This document shows, one piece after another, positions 32,428 to 41,365 of a stretch of 55,507 nucleotides of DNA. The stretch is taken from contig NZ_JAGGPW010000003.1 in NCBI RefSeq assembly GCF_018613655.1, positions 157,588 to 213,094 of the forward strand, in the 5' to 3' direction. This stretch comes from Planococcus sp. ISL-109. GTDB lineage: Bacteria; Bacillota; Bacilli; Bacillales_A; Planococcaceae. Every line of letters begins with the position of its first letter. The first letter of the stretch is position 1. Under the pieces are notes generated by a model. It did no database searches. It had not been told where the DNA came from and was given only the letters and a program-made list of their open reading frames with translations. The position numbers and the translations under genes are program-made.

Positions 32428-34167
32428 TCACGTTAATTGCTGTTCGGCAAATTCCCGGTACAAGAGATGCTTATCGATCAGTTCCCGGTGCTTGCCGGTT
32501 CCTGTGACGCGGCCGTTTTCAATAAAGACGATTTTGTCGGCATCGACGATTGTCGATAAGCGGTGGGCAATCACCAATGTCGTGCGCCCTTCCATCAAGC
32601 GGCCGAGCGCCTGTTGGACGATTCCTTCCGACTGGCTATCTAAGCTTGCAGTTGCTTCATCCATCATCAAAATTTTCGGATCGCGCAAAAAGGCGCGGGC
32701 AATCGCAATGCGCTGCCGTTGTCCGCCCGACAGTTTCACTCCGCGTTCGCCGACTTGCGTATCCAGCCCGTCCGGAAACGCAGCGATAAATTCTTCGGCA
32801 TACGCCATGCGGGCAACGCGCCAAAGTTCATCGTCTGTAATTTGTTCTGCGAACGGCAAGCCGTAGATGAGGTTGGCACGTATCGTGCCGCCCATCATCG
32901 CGCTTTCCTGTGACACATAGCCGATCTGATTGCGCCACGATGCAATCGCCACTTCGCCGATCGGCATATCCCCGATCGTAATGACGCCATCCGTCGGCTC
33001 GTAAAACCGCTCGATCAAGCCGAACACGGTCGTCTTCCCGCCGCCGCTCGGTCCGGCAAACGCAATCATCTGGCCAGGTTGCGCCTCAAATGAAACGCCC
33101 TGTAGCACCGGCTCGCCGTTTGCATAAGAAAAGCTTACATCTTCGAGCCGCAGCGTCTTGCCGCTAATATCCATTTCCGCACCAGGCGCTTCTTCTTCTT
33201 TTGGCAATTCCAAAATATCGATAATGCGTTCTGTTGCCCCTCTCGCTTTTTGCAGCTCGGTAAAAAACCGGGCAAATGTCGCGAGTGGCACGACAATCTG
33301 GAACAAATACAGCAGAAATGCGACGAGCGAACCTGTCGTCATCGATCCATCTGCTACCCGGATGCCGCCATAGCCAATGATCATGACGATAACGACCATC
33401 ACGACCAAATACATGAGCGGCCCGATGAGCGCATACACTTTCGCTTCTTTCATGCCGAGGCCGTATAACTTGTCGATGCCGGAAAGCCCCCGCTGTTTCT
33501 CTACTTGTTCCGCGGTGGATGCTTTCATCAAGCGGATTTCGCCGAGTGTCTGCTGGACGTCTCCAGTGAAATTCGCCGTCTCGTCTTGCAAGTTGCGGGA
33601 GATTTTCGCCATCTGGCGCCCTAAAGGAATCATGATTGCGATTGTCAGCGGCACGGCAATCATCATGATCAAGGTCATTTTCCAGTCGAGAATCAGGAGA
33701 ATAGTGACAGCCCCGATGATGGTAATAATGCCGGTGACAAAATTCGGGAAATGATCCGTAATGAGGTTTTTGACGATGCCGGTATCGTTGACTACACGGC
33801 TGACGGTTTGACCGCTGGCGTGCTGATCAAAATAGCTGACGCGCAAGCGCAGCAAGTGAAGCCACATTCGCTCACGCAGCCCCGCGACAATCCGTTGCCC
33901 GACCATGCTCAATAAATAAATCGACACGCCATTGATGATCGCCTGAACAATAAATGCGGCCGCTAGCGCAGCAATTAAAGGCGCACTCAGAGATTCTACT
34001 GAAAACCCGTCCACCAGTTCTCTTGTCAAAAGTGGAACGAGCAACCCTACAAGCGTGGTAACAAGGCTCGTCGTCAATCCGAAGGCAAGCGCCCATTTCG
34101 GGATTTTAATCGAGGTGAGCAGTGTGAAAAACGGCTTGATCCCCTCTTTTTTCTGAACTACTTCCAT
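32428..34167 (-). CDS. ABC half-transporter, multidrug exporter (BmrA-like)
   Basis: The 579-residue half-transporter has six membrane segments (about 25-310) fused to an ATPase: Walker A GPSGGGKTT (about 375-383), signature LSGGQ, Walker B ILMMDEATASLD, H-loop in IAHRLST. It works as a homodimer exporting lipophilic compounds or lipids; BmrA of Bacillus is the nearest well-known relative. It lies upstream of the decayed drug-sensing regulator on the same strand. Confidence 0.88.
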   Translation of the reverse strand: MEVVQKKEGIKPFFTLLTSIKIPKWALAFGLTTSLVTTLVGLLVPLLTRELVDGFSVESLSAPLIAALAAAFIVQAIINGVSIYLLSMVGQRIVAGLRERMWLHLLRLRVSYFDQHASGQTVSRVVNDTGIVKNLITDHFPNFVTGIITIIGAVTILLILDWKMTLIMMIAVPLTIAIMIPLGRQMAKISRNLQDETANFTGDVQQTLGEIRLMKASTAEQVEKQRGLSGIDKLYGLGMKEAKVYALIGPLMYLVVMVVIVMIIGYGGIRVADGSMTTGSLVAFLLYLFQIVVPLATFARFFTELQKARGATERIIDILELPKEEEAPGAEMDISGKTLRLEDVSFSYANGEPVLQGVSFEAQPGQMIAFAGPSGGGKTTVFGLIERFYEPTDGVITIGDMPIGEVAIASWRNQIGYVSQESAMMGGTIRANLIYGLPFAEQITDDELWRVARMAYAEEFIAAFPDGLDTQVGERGVKLSGGQRQRIAIARAFLRDPKILMMDEATASLDSQSEGIVQQALGRLMEGRTTLVIAHRLSTIVDADKIVFIENGRVTGTGKHRELIDKHLLYREFAEQQLT

Positions 34168-34200
34168 GTCTACCTCTCCTATCTATCCAATCAAACTCAT

Positions 34201-35415
34201 TTATGCAGCTGCGATTTTCCGGTCTTTCGGTAAAGCGAGACCGACTAATCCAAGAATCGGCAAGATGGAAATCACGATCATTGTTTCCTGCACTCCGATC
34301 GAATCCATCAATACCCCGATGACGACCGCACCAATTGCTCCCATGCCAAATGCCAAGCCGACCGTCAAGCCCGACATCGTCCCAATTCTACTCGGAACGA
34401 GTTCCTGTGCGTAGACGACCATGACGGAAAAACTCAACATGAGGAAAAAACCGAGCACCGCGAGAATTGCCGCCACGAGCGGAAGCGCTACATAAGGCAG
34501 CACCAGTGCAAGCGGAATCGGCACAATGAGCGATACCATAATGACCCATTTCCGCCCGATGCGATCGGCGAGCGGACCGCCGAAAAACGTACCAAAAGCG
34601 CCCACACCAAGAAACAGAAAAATGAACATCTGACCTTGTTGTATCGTCACACCATAATTATCCATTAAATGGAATATATAAAAACTGGTAATAGCTGTTA
34701 TGTAAAAAGTCCGCGCAAAAATGATTAATAGCAGCAGCGATAAAGCCGTGCCCACTTGCTTTTTCGTCAGCGGTGGAAGTGAACTCAATACCGCTCTTTT
34801 CACTTTTTCCAATTTGTCCCGCTCCAACTGCGCTTTGTACCAAGCGGAAATTTTTGTCAGCACGAAAATTCCGAACGCCGCCACAAACAAAAACAGCGCC
34901 GCGCCCTGTTGGCCGAGCGGTACGAGGATAAACGCGCTGATGAGCGGTGCGAGCGCCTGGCCGGAATTGCCCCCAACCTGATAAATCGATTGTGATAAGC
35001 CGCGCCTTGAACCGGCCGCCATATACGACACCCGCGAGCCTTCCGGATGGAACACCGCCGAACCGAAACCGAGGAAAATGACCGATACTAAAATAAGCCA
35101 ATATTCCGGAGCGAACGCCAATCCGGCAATACCGATAAACGAAAAAACCATGCCGAGCGGCAACGCATACGGCATCGGTTTTTTATCGCTGATAAAGCCG
35201 ACGACCGGCTGCAGAACAGACGCCACCATGTTGAGCGCAAACGCGATCAAACCGAGCTGCGTAAACGTCAGCCCGAGGTCTTTCTCTAAAATCGGAAACA
35301 TCGCCGGAATCACCGCCTGCAGTGAATCGTTTAGTAAATGCACTCCGCCGATTGCGAACATCACCGGGTAAACCGGGTTCGCTGCGAGCGAAGTGGAAGA
35401 AATCGCTTTTGCCAT
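34201..35415 (-). CDS. MFS transporter, fosmidomycin-resistance (Fsr) type
   Basis: The 404-residue major facilitator has about 12 membrane segments. HLLNDSLQAVIPAMFPILEKDLGL and GFGSAVFHPEGSRVSYMA are Fsr-group hallmarks. It probably exports small molecules; the substrate is not known. ATG 35415 with GGAGG is used; the frame extends to 35505 but the added segment is not protein-like. It lies 33 bases upstream of the ABC exporter gene and may be co-transcribed. Confidence 0.87.
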   Translation of the reverse strand: MAKAISSTSLAANPVYPVMFAIGGVHLLNDSLQAVIPAMFPILEKDLGLTFTQLGLIAFALNMVASVLQPVVGFISDKKPMPYALPLGMVFSFIGIAGLAFAPEYWLILVSVIFLGFGSAVFHPEGSRVSYMAAGSRRGLSQSIYQVGGNSGQALAPLISAFILVPLGQQGAALFLFVAAFGIFVLTKISAWYKAQLERDKLEKVKRAVLSSLPPLTKKQVGTALSLLLLIIFARTFYITAITSFYIFHLMDNYGVTIQQGQMFIFLFLGVGAFGTFFGGPLADRIGRKWVIMVSLIVPIPLALVLPYVALPLVAAILAVLGFFLMLSFSVMVVYAQELVPSRIGTMSGLTVGLAFGMGAIGAVVIGVLMDSIGVQETMIVISILPILGLVGLALPKDRKIAAA

Positions 35416-35490
35416 AGTGCCGCCTCCAAATTCACTTTTCCACATTCTTTTTCCATTATAAACCAAGTCCTTCAACTTCGGTAAATAGAC

Positions 35491-35536
35491 AAAAAGCACG
35501 GACACACATTCTGTGGTGAATGCCCATCCGCGCTTC
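35491..35536 (-). terminator. Intrinsic terminator of the rRNA methyltransferase gene
   Basis: A two-part stem (35493-35502 with 35527-35534; CATTC with GAATG inside) is followed by five T residues on the minus strand. Confidence 0.65.
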
Positions 35537-35558
35537 TGTTTCGTTCTATTGGCGAGCG

Positions 35559-36749
35559 TTACAGCAAGCGGAGAAACAGCACTTTCAAGTAATCGCCTTC
35601 CTGATACCTCCGGTCGACATGAAAATCCTCCGGCAAACTAAACGTTTCAACAATTTTGTATGTCTTTCCTGTGTCTTTAAATGCCTGTTCGATCATGTGC
35701 GTGAACTTCTTCATGTTAAACGACGCACTGTTTGTCGATGCGACAATCAAGCCTTGCGGGGCAGTAATATCGATCGCTTGTTTCATCAAACCGGTATAAT
35801 CTTTTGCCGCACTGAAGATGTATTTTTTCGATCGCGCAAAGCTCGGCGGATCGAGGACCACCACATCAAATGCCAGCTCCTTGCGCTTCGCGTACTTGAA
35901 GTAATTGAACACATCCATGACCAAGATGTCCTGCTCTTCAAAATCGATGCCGTTGACACTGAACTGCTCGATCGTCTTTGCCGAACTGCGCTTCGCAAGA
36001 TCCACGCTCGTCGTCTTGTCTGCGCCGCCAAGCACAGCCGCAACCGAGAACGCCCCCGTATAAGAAAACGTATTGAGCACGGTCTTGCCTTCTGCGTATT
36101 TGGTGCGGATCGCCTGACGGACATCTCGCTGATCGAGGAAAATCCCGGTCATCGCGCCATCATTCAAATAAACCGCAAAGTTCATGCCGTTTTCTTTGAT
36201 GATCAGTGGAAACTCCCCGCGCTCGCCCGCGACATAATCATCATCTTCGATATACTGGCCTTTCGTATCAAAACGTTTCTTCTCATAAATCCCGGTGCAG
36301 TCTGCCACATTCTCCAGAGCCGCAACCACTTCGTCCCGGAACGAATAAACGCCCTCGCTATACCATGACAGCAGATAAAAGCCCGCGTAATAATCAATCG
36401 TTAATCCGCCAAGGCCATCCCCTTCACCGTTAAACACACGGAATGCGGTCGTTTCCGGATTGTTGAAAAAATCCTCACGGCGGCTGATCGCCAGCTCGAG
36501 CTTGCGTTCAATAAACGGCTGGCCGATTGCCTCATCCTGGTTTCGGGTCAACACCCATCCCACGCCTTTGTTTTGCTCGCCGTAATAGCCAGTGCCAAGA
36601 AATTGCCCATCCTGATCCACTAAGCGCAGCAATGTTCCTTCCGGTGCGTCGATTTCACTCCTCAAACCTTCTTTCGTAATCAGCGGAGAGCCTTTCACCA
36701 ATTCATTTTTCAATTGATCTTTCACAGTGACCGTCATTTCGTTTTTCAC
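35559..36749 (-). CDS. Class I SAM-dependent rRNA methyltransferase (RlmI type)
   Basis: The 396-residue protein has an N-terminal PUA-like domain (KGSPLITKEGL...LLRLVDQDGQFLGTGYY), a middle RlmI-type segment and a Rossmann methyltransferase domain with LNTFSYTGAFSVAA and VVLDPPSFARSK. RlmI makes m5C in 23S rRNA; the exact target base is unproven. GTG 36749 has GATGAGG close by; an in-frame ATG at 36737 is too far from it. Confidence 0.87.
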   Translation of the reverse strand: MKNEMTVTVKDQLKNELVKGSPLITKEGLRSEIDAPEGTLLRLVDQDGQFLGTGYYGEQNKGVGWVLTRNQDEAIGQPFIERKLELAISRREDFFNNPETTAFRVFNGEGDGLGGLTIDYYAGFYLLSWYSEGVYSFRDEVVAALENVADCTGIYEKKRFDTKGQYIEDDDYVAGERGEFPLIIKENGMNFAVYLNDGAMTGIFLDQRDVRQAIRTKYAEGKTVLNTFSYTGAFSVAAVLGGADKTTSVDLAKRSSAKTIEQFSVNGIDFEEQDILVMDVFNYFKYAKRKELAFDVVVLDPPSFARSKKYIFSAAKDYTGLMKQAIDITAPQGLIVASTNSASFNMKKFTHMIEQAFKDTGKTYKIVETFSLPEDFHVDRRYQEGDYLKVLFLRLL

Positions 36750-36870
36750 AATTCCTCATCCTATCTATGTTACTGCATTTTGCATTATAATCAGTGTAAA
36801 GGAAATCCGTTCGCCTGCCCACTGTCAGCCGCACATTTCATTGATATGGATTCGGAAAGGAGGAGCCATC

Positions 36871-37074
36871 GTGAAAAAGAAGTTCTATATTTACAACATC
36901 CTTCTGACGAATGGGGAGATGCTAGAAGGCATCCGCATTGAAGGAGCGCTCGAAGATCACTTTATCGGAGTCGCCGTCAGCTTCTTGCCCGTTGAAGACG
37001 CTAGCGGGAAGACGATTGTCCTCAGCATCTTCCACATCGTCCATGCGGAACTGCTGCGCATCGAAGAAGCCTAG
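36871..37074 (+). CDS. Small hypothetical protein (67 aa)
   Basis: I do not recognise the family. The protein is soluble, mainly beta by eye (KFYIYNILLTNGEMLEGIRI, HFIGVAVSFLPVED, TIVLSIFHIVHAELL). It starts at GTG 36871 with AAAGGAGG 7 bases upstream and is followed at once by a terminator. A longer frame starting at 36727 is not likely. Confidence 0.65.
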   Translation: MKKKFYIYNILLTNGEMLEGIRIEGALEDHFIGVAVSFLPVEDASGKTIVLSIFHIVHAELLRIEEA

Positions 37075-37102
37075 GAAAAAGCGTCCTCGTGACGCTTTTT
37101 CC
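37074..37102 (+). terminator. Intrinsic terminator
   Basis: A perfect 12-bp stem (37074-37085 with 37091-37102) and 5-base loop directly follow the small gene. Confidence 0.85.
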
Positions 37103-37645
37103 TTGCCTGCTTGGAGGTAGCGTACGAATTTGTAAGAATTAGATTCATATACAAAAAAATTGAGCGGCTGTTAGATTTCATTGAGTTGTATGAATGGAAT
37201 TTTTGTGTGCTTCTATAGCTTTCATCCGCTGTCGGGGAAATCGCTTCTTTGGTGGAGCGTAGTGAACAGAAAACTGATTAGCTCGTTCAGTGAATGTTGA
37301 AATAACCTGTTCTATTCTCCAATTGTCGAGAAGAAGTGTGCAGCATCGTTTGTGCTAACAAAGAGATATCTTTCCACTGCTTACTAGTGTGAGAGGATGA
37401 AGAAACGATCAACACCTCGAAATCTAGAGACGGAGCGCAAAGGGCCGACGCCTGGGGGACTGCGCGGGACTGGCGAAACAATGGCGGCGCGCTCTTTAGC
37501 CGCCTTGGTTCGACGCCCGACGCCCGGCAAGCGTGCCCCTGAAGCGCAGTCCAATAGCACAAGCTATTTACAAAAATCAGCGTCTTATTGAAGCGCAGTC
37601 TCAATCAGTATCATAATATGCCTCTACCCTATATAAAAAATAAAC
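37103..37645. other. Second gene-free repeat island
   Basis: About 540 bases hold no credible gene. An AT-rich module at 37165-37257 (GATTTCATTGA, TCATCCGCTGT, AATCGCTTCTTTGG) repeats the modules at 27523-27607 and 27976-28054. A stretch with scattered matches to 28130-28225 leads to the GC-rich repeat at 37424. The order of the parts is the same as at 27.9-28.3 kb, so the two islands share a composite module. Confidence 0.55.
37424..37552 (+). repeat. Structured dispersed repeat, copy 3
   Basis: It opens with CTAGAGACGGAG like copy 2 and has the same nested layout. The inner hairpin is GGCGGC (37483-37488) with GCCGCC (37499-37504), a different sequence from copy 2, around a loop that keeps GCTCTTT. 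GCGAAACAA precedes it and TTGGTTCGA follows. Confidence 0.72.
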
Positions 37646-37683
37646 ACCAAAAAAACGTTCCGCCAAAACAGCAGAACGCTTCG
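37646..37683 (-). terminator. Intrinsic terminator of the SEC14/STAS-like pair
   Basis: On the minus strand GCGTTC pairs with GAACGT-side bases around an inner GC pair, followed by seven T residues. Confidence 0.6.
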
Positions 37684-37686
37684 CAC

Positions 37687-38043
37687 TTACTCTTGCATCC
37701 AGTCCCACGCATCGTTCATTTCATCCAAATTGAAATGGCGCGTCTCCAGCTCACCGGCAAAATTCTGCCAATTCTGGGTAGCCGACGTCCAGTCCTTCTC
37801 GCTGATCACCGCAAACTTTCGTGCACGGCCCCAGCTTTCACGGTCAATCTGCGCACTGTCTGCGGCCTCGAACAAAGTCGAATCTTCCACTTGGTAAATG
37901 ATCGCGTACATATTGAAATGCCCTTTCTCGTTCACTTTGTCGCGGATGACATGATTCAGTTTCTCAATATCCGCTCGGCTTGCGCGCCCTTCCACTTCAA
38001 TTGCAATTGTTTCTTCGTCTTTGCTCGGTACTATCGATAGCAT
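37687..38043 (-). CDS. STAS/SEC14-like (SpoIIAA-like) protein 1
   Basis: The 118-residue protein has the layout of SpoIIAA-like/SEC14 small proteins: LSIVPSKDEETIAIEVEGRASRADIEKLNHVI at the start, a central YAIIYQVEDSTLFEAADSA and DEMNDAWDWMQE at the end. The related family binds lipids or acts in anti-sigma pathways, but no specific role is known. ATG 38043 follows AAAGGAGGGG by 9 bases. It lies 6 bases after its paralogue, in the same operon. Confidence 0.72.
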   Translation of the reverse strand: MLSIVPSKDEETIAIEVEGRASRADIEKLNHVIRDKVNEKGHFNMYAIIYQVEDSTLFEAADSAQIDRESWGRARKFAVISEKDWTSATQNWQNFAGELETRHFNLDEMNDAWDWMQE

Positions 38044-38049
38044 CTGCAA

Positions 38050-38409
38050 TCACCCCTCCTTTATCCAGTTCCATGCTTGTTCCATTTGATCCAGCGGGAA
38101 ATGCTTCACTTGTACACCCGGAAGCTTGTCGATAACGCCGGTTATCTTGGTGAGCCAGTCTTTTTCACTGACGACGGCCAGCTTGTTGTATTGGCTCCAG
38201 CGTTTTGCATCAATCGCCAGCTCTTCAAAAATCGCACCGGCAGAAGGCGTATCGATGTCGCCGATAACTGCATACACACTAAACTTCTCATCATTTCGGA
38301 ATTTATCGAACACGACATTATCAAATTTCTCTAAATCTTCTTTGGTCATTTTTCCTTCTACTTCAATCGCAAGTGTTTGCTCATCTTTGCTCGTAACAAA
38401 TGACAGCAT
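38050..38409 (-). CDS. STAS/SEC14-like (SpoIIAA-like) protein 2
   Basis: The 119-residue paralogue of the next gene (LSFVTSKDEQTLAIEVEGKMTKEDLEKFDNVVFDKF; DQMEQAWNWIKEG at the end). Both share KLAVVSEKDW / KFAVISEKDW in the middle. Tandem duplication is clear. AAGGAGG precedes ATG 38409. First gene of a two-gene operon. Confidence 0.75.
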   Translation of the reverse strand: MLSFVTSKDEQTLAIEVEGKMTKEDLEKFDNVVFDKFRNDEKFSVYAVIGDIDTPSAGAIFEELAIDAKRWSQYNKLAVVSEKDWLTKITGVIDKLPGVQVKHFPLDQMEQAWNWIKEG

Positions 38410-38511
38410 GGCAATGCCTCCTTAGAATTTCCTAATAACCGTGTTATTCCCTCTTATGGCGCTGTCAAACGGATTGCAGGAAATGAGAACTTGAATATAT
38501 TGCATTCTGCA

Positions 38512-38531
38512 TACTATAAACCTTTACAGTA
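38512..38531. promoter_or_regulatory. Candidate operator of the GntR regulator
   Basis: TACTATAAA-CC-TTTACAGTA is an inverted repeat with 8 of 9 pairs, 40 bases upstream of the GntR-family start codon and next to a TATAAT at 38535-38540. Autoregulation is a guess from position. Confidence 0.4.
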
Positions 38532-38571
38532 GTGTATAATGGAGTCAGATAATTTCGAAAGGAGATTTACT

Positions 38572-39234
38572 ATGCCTATCCCTATAGACCACACACGGCC
38601 GATACGTGTGTCCGCAAAAGCAAGCGCCCACCATCAATTGCAGCAATGGATTATTGATGGCACTTTGCAGCCTGGGGAAAAGCTGGTCGACACGGAACTT
38701 GCCGAAGCGCTCAATTTGAGCAGAACGCCAATCCGTGAAGCCCTGCAACTTCTGGAAGTACAAGGGTTCATCGAAATGTTTCCCGGCAAAGCTACCCGTG
38801 TAACGGATATCCTTATTGAAGACATCAAACACCTCCTGCCTCCGCTCGCTGCGCTGCAGGCACTTGCCGGCGAGCTGGCCATCCCTAACTTAACAATGGA
38901 AATTTTCGGGCTATTGGAAGAAACCAACCGGAAGTTCGCACGGGCGATCCGCAATAGCGATTCGTTCTCCGCCTTGAAAATCGACGAAGAGTTCCATCAA
39001 ATCATTGTCGACGCCGCAGGGAATCCATATATCGATTCGATGCTCGGCCAACTTCAATCACATGTCCGCAGGCAATTCTTCCACCATTCCTTAGTTCTGA
39101 CGATGCGCTCCCATGATGAGCACATTGAAATTATTGAGACGCTGAAAGCTGGCGATGGCGATAAGATCTCCCATTTGATGAAATCAAACTGGGTACGGAC
39201 GATCGATGAACTGACCACCATAAAAGGCATTTAA
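38572..39234 (+). CDS. GntR family transcriptional regulator (FCD subfamily)
   Basis: The 220-residue protein has an N-terminal winged helix (QQWIIDGTLQPGEKLVDTELAEALNLSRTPIREALQLLEVQGFIEM, about residues 24-70) and an all-helical FCD ligand domain. The metal/ligand residues are visible as DEEFHQIIVDAAGN and H in MRSHDEHIEII. Ligand and targets are unknown; brnQ lies convergent downstream. GGAGA precedes ATG 38572; an upstream in-frame start at 38539 is inside the promoter region. Confidence 0.87.
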   Translation: MPIPIDHTRPIRVSAKASAHHQLQQWIIDGTLQPGEKLVDTELAEALNLSRTPIREALQLLEVQGFIEMFPGKATRVTDILIEDIKHLLPPLAALQALAGELAIPNLTMEIFGLLEETNRKFARAIRNSDSFSALKIDEEFHQIIVDAAGNPYIDSMLGQLQSHVRRQFFHHSLVLTMRSHDEHIEIIETLKAGDGDKISHLMKSNWVRTIDELTTIKGI

Positions 39235-39284
39235 AAAAAGCTGTTCCAAAAGTGCAGGAATGCACTTCATGGAACAGCTTTTTA
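39233..39284. terminator. Bidirectional intrinsic terminator
   Basis: A long hairpin: 39233-39248 pairs with 39269-39284, and an inner AGTGCA/TGCACT stem caps it. It lies between the convergent GntR and brnQ genes. Confidence 0.85.
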
Positions 39285-39285
39285 T

Positions 39286-40656
39286 TTAGCGGTCGAAAGC
39301 AGGGGCTTTCGCTTCTCCGCCTTTTCGGATTCGGACAACCGCCGCCGAAAGGACGATTGCGACAAGAGCCGGCATGAGCCAGCCGAGGCCGTCACCATAG
39401 AGTGGCAACACGCTCGCATATACATCAATGATGCTTTGCAGCCACGCAGGGTTCGCCAGACCGAGTGAACCAGTCAAAGTTTTCAATCCGTCGATGATCG
39501 CGATCAAAAATGTCACCGCAATGGCCGATACGTAGACGATGCGGTCGTGCCCGAAAAGCGGGGACAAAAACGCCAGCAAGATCAGGACAATCGCCAACGG
39601 ATACAAGAACATCAATACCGGGATCGAATAAGTGATGATGTTCGCAAGGCCTGCATTGGTCACGACAAGTGAAAACACCGTAAAAATGAAAACATATGTG
39701 CGGTAGCTGATGCTTGGCGTCAGTTTGTTGAAAAACTCGGCGTTCGCAACAGTCAGTCCGACCGCTGTCGTCAAGCAGGCAAGCGTGATAATGACCGCCA
39801 GCAGCAAGGCACCGAACGTGCCGAAATAATGGGCAGATGCGCCGCTCAGAACCGGTCCGCCAGTTTCTAGAAGCCCGAGCTCGGACGTGCTTGTTGCGCC
39901 AAGGAAAGCAATCCCTGTGTAGACAACAGCCAATAGGACGGCTGCGACCACACCGCTTCGAAGCGTAGCTTTCAATATCCCTTTAGAGGATGTAACGCCC
40001 ATTTTCTGCACAGCCGAAATGACGATGATGCCGAATACGAGTGAAGCGAGCGCGTCCATCGTATTGTAGCCTTCCGTAAAGCCCGCCAGGAACGCACCGC
40101 TCGCGTACCCGTCTTGTGCCGGGCCTGCCTCCCCCATCGGAGAGACAAATGCCGCGACCAGCAAAAGCCCGAGGACGAGCAAGATTGCCGGCGCCAAAAA
40201 TTTGCCGATGCTTTCGACCATTTGTGTCGGGTTCAATGACAATAAGAAAGAAATGGCAAAAAAGATGACCGAGAATATGAGCAATCCGGCCGTAACCGCC
40301 CCATCTCCAATAAATGGCACAATGCCTACTTCATAAGAAACGGCCGCTGTGCGCGGCAGTGCGAAGAATGGGCCAATCGTTAAGTAAAGAGCCGCCGTGA
40401 ACAACAAACCGTAAACGGGATGCACACGGCTCGAGAGGTCCTGCAGATCGCGGCTTTTCGAAAAGCCGATCGCCAAAATGCCGAGAAGCGGCAAGCCGAC
40501 ACCCGTCGTCAAGAACCCGGCCATCGCCACCCAGACGTTCTCGCCTGCGTACTGGCCGAGCTGGGCCGGGAAGATCAAGTTCCCCGCTCCGAAAAATAAT
40601 GCGAAAAGCATTGTCCCAATGATAAGATAAGCCTTCATTGATAATTTGCTGTCCAT
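39286..40656 (-). CDS. brnQ: Branched-chain amino acid carrier (LIVCS family)
   Basis: The 456-residue cation-coupled symporter for Leu, Ile and Val has about 12 membrane segments. The N-terminal signature FALFFGAGNLIFPAQLGQYAG is diagnostic, and IGPFFALPRTAAVSYEVG follows. AAAGGAGC precedes ATG 40656. A perfect 12-base palindrome ACTCAATTGAGT (40673-40684) lies in the leader. Confidence 0.93.
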   Translation of the reverse strand: MDSKLSMKAYLIIGTMLFALFFGAGNLIFPAQLGQYAGENVWVAMAGFLTTGVGLPLLGILAIGFSKSRDLQDLSSRVHPVYGLLFTAALYLTIGPFFALPRTAAVSYEVGIVPFIGDGAVTAGLLIFSVIFFAISFLLSLNPTQMVESIGKFLAPAILLVLGLLLVAAFVSPMGEAGPAQDGYASGAFLAGFTEGYNTMDALASLVFGIIVISAVQKMGVTSSKGILKATLRSGVVAAVLLAVVYTGIAFLGATSTSELGLLETGGPVLSGASAHYFGTFGALLLAVIITLACLTTAVGLTVANAEFFNKLTPSISYRTYVFIFTVFSLVVTNAGLANIITYSIPVLMFLYPLAIVLILLAFLSPLFGHDRIVYVSAIAVTFLIAIIDGLKTLTGSLGLANPAWLQSIIDVYASVLPLYGDGLGWLMPALVAIVLSAAVVRIRKGGEAKAPAFDR

Positions 40657-40988
40657 ATTTACTAGCTCCTTTACTCAATTGAGTTTCATTCTTTTGTATC
40701 CTAAAATACTATAAGCGAATAATTGTGTGCGATATATTGCATAAAGTAATAATACAACATCCCATTAAAAATGCAAGTAATAAAATATTATTTTCGAAAA
40801 ATTTCCTCATTCTGTTGAAAGTCAGGCTCTCAGTGCTTTCTTGCTATAACATTTTCTTCCTTTCCTGTAAGTTCTTCCGATGCTTCTGCCGAAATTGCCT
40901 CTCGCATTTCCAGAATATTGATGTACAATATCTAAATATATGAAGACGTCCATCGTTTTCCCCAATTGTCCGGAAGGCGGAGGTGCCC
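40657..40988. other. Divergent intergenic region brnQ / CidA-like
   Basis: About 330 AT-rich bases. They hold the palindrome ACTCAATTGAGT (40673-40684) in the brnQ leader and ATTTTCGAAAAATT around 40789-40803, which matches the CodY consensus at about 12 of 15 places and is a weak candidate only. No gene is seen. Confidence 0.4.
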
Positions 40989-41363
40989 ATGAAAATCATT
41001 CGCATAGTTTTGCAATTGCTCGTGCTGTACGGCTTTTTGCTAATCGGCGAAGCCATTCAGACTTTACTCAATTTGCCGATGCCCGGAAGCATCATCGGCT
41101 TCCTACTATTATTTCTCGTTTTATTGCTGAAAATTTACCCGCTCGAGTGGATTGATGTGGGCGCAACGTTTTTATTGAGTTTTCTTTCCTTATATTTTAT
41201 TCCCGCGACGGTCGGCGTTGTGGAGTATGGCCCTCTGTTCTCCGGAAAAGGTGTACTGCTTTTGCCCATCGTCATCATCAGCACGCTTCTCACGATGGCG
41301 GCAGCCGGACTCGCTAGCCAGACAACCGCGAACCGAAGCACCGCAGGAAAGGAGGAGATGTGA
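40989..41363 (+). CDS. CidA/LrgA family holin-like membrane protein
   Basis: The 124-residue membrane protein has four predicted helices and the family motif PMPGSIIGFLLLFLVLL at about residues 30-46. CidA/LrgA proteins act in programmed lysis control and, with their partner, in pyruvate uptake. ATG 40989 follows GGCGGAGG. It overlaps the start region of the CidB-like gene. Confidence 0.88.
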   Translation: MKIIRIVLQLLVLYGFLLIGEAIQTLLNLPMPGSIIGFLLLFLVLLLKIYPLEWIDVGATFLLSFLSLYFIPATVGVVEYGPLFSGKGVLLLPIVIISTLLTMAAAGLASQTTANRSTAGKEEM

Positions 41364-41365
41364 CG

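Noticed and set aside
40789..40803. CodY box upstream of brnQ
   Set aside because: It matches only about 12 of 15 positions, in an AT-rich region where such matches are common; kept only as a weak note.
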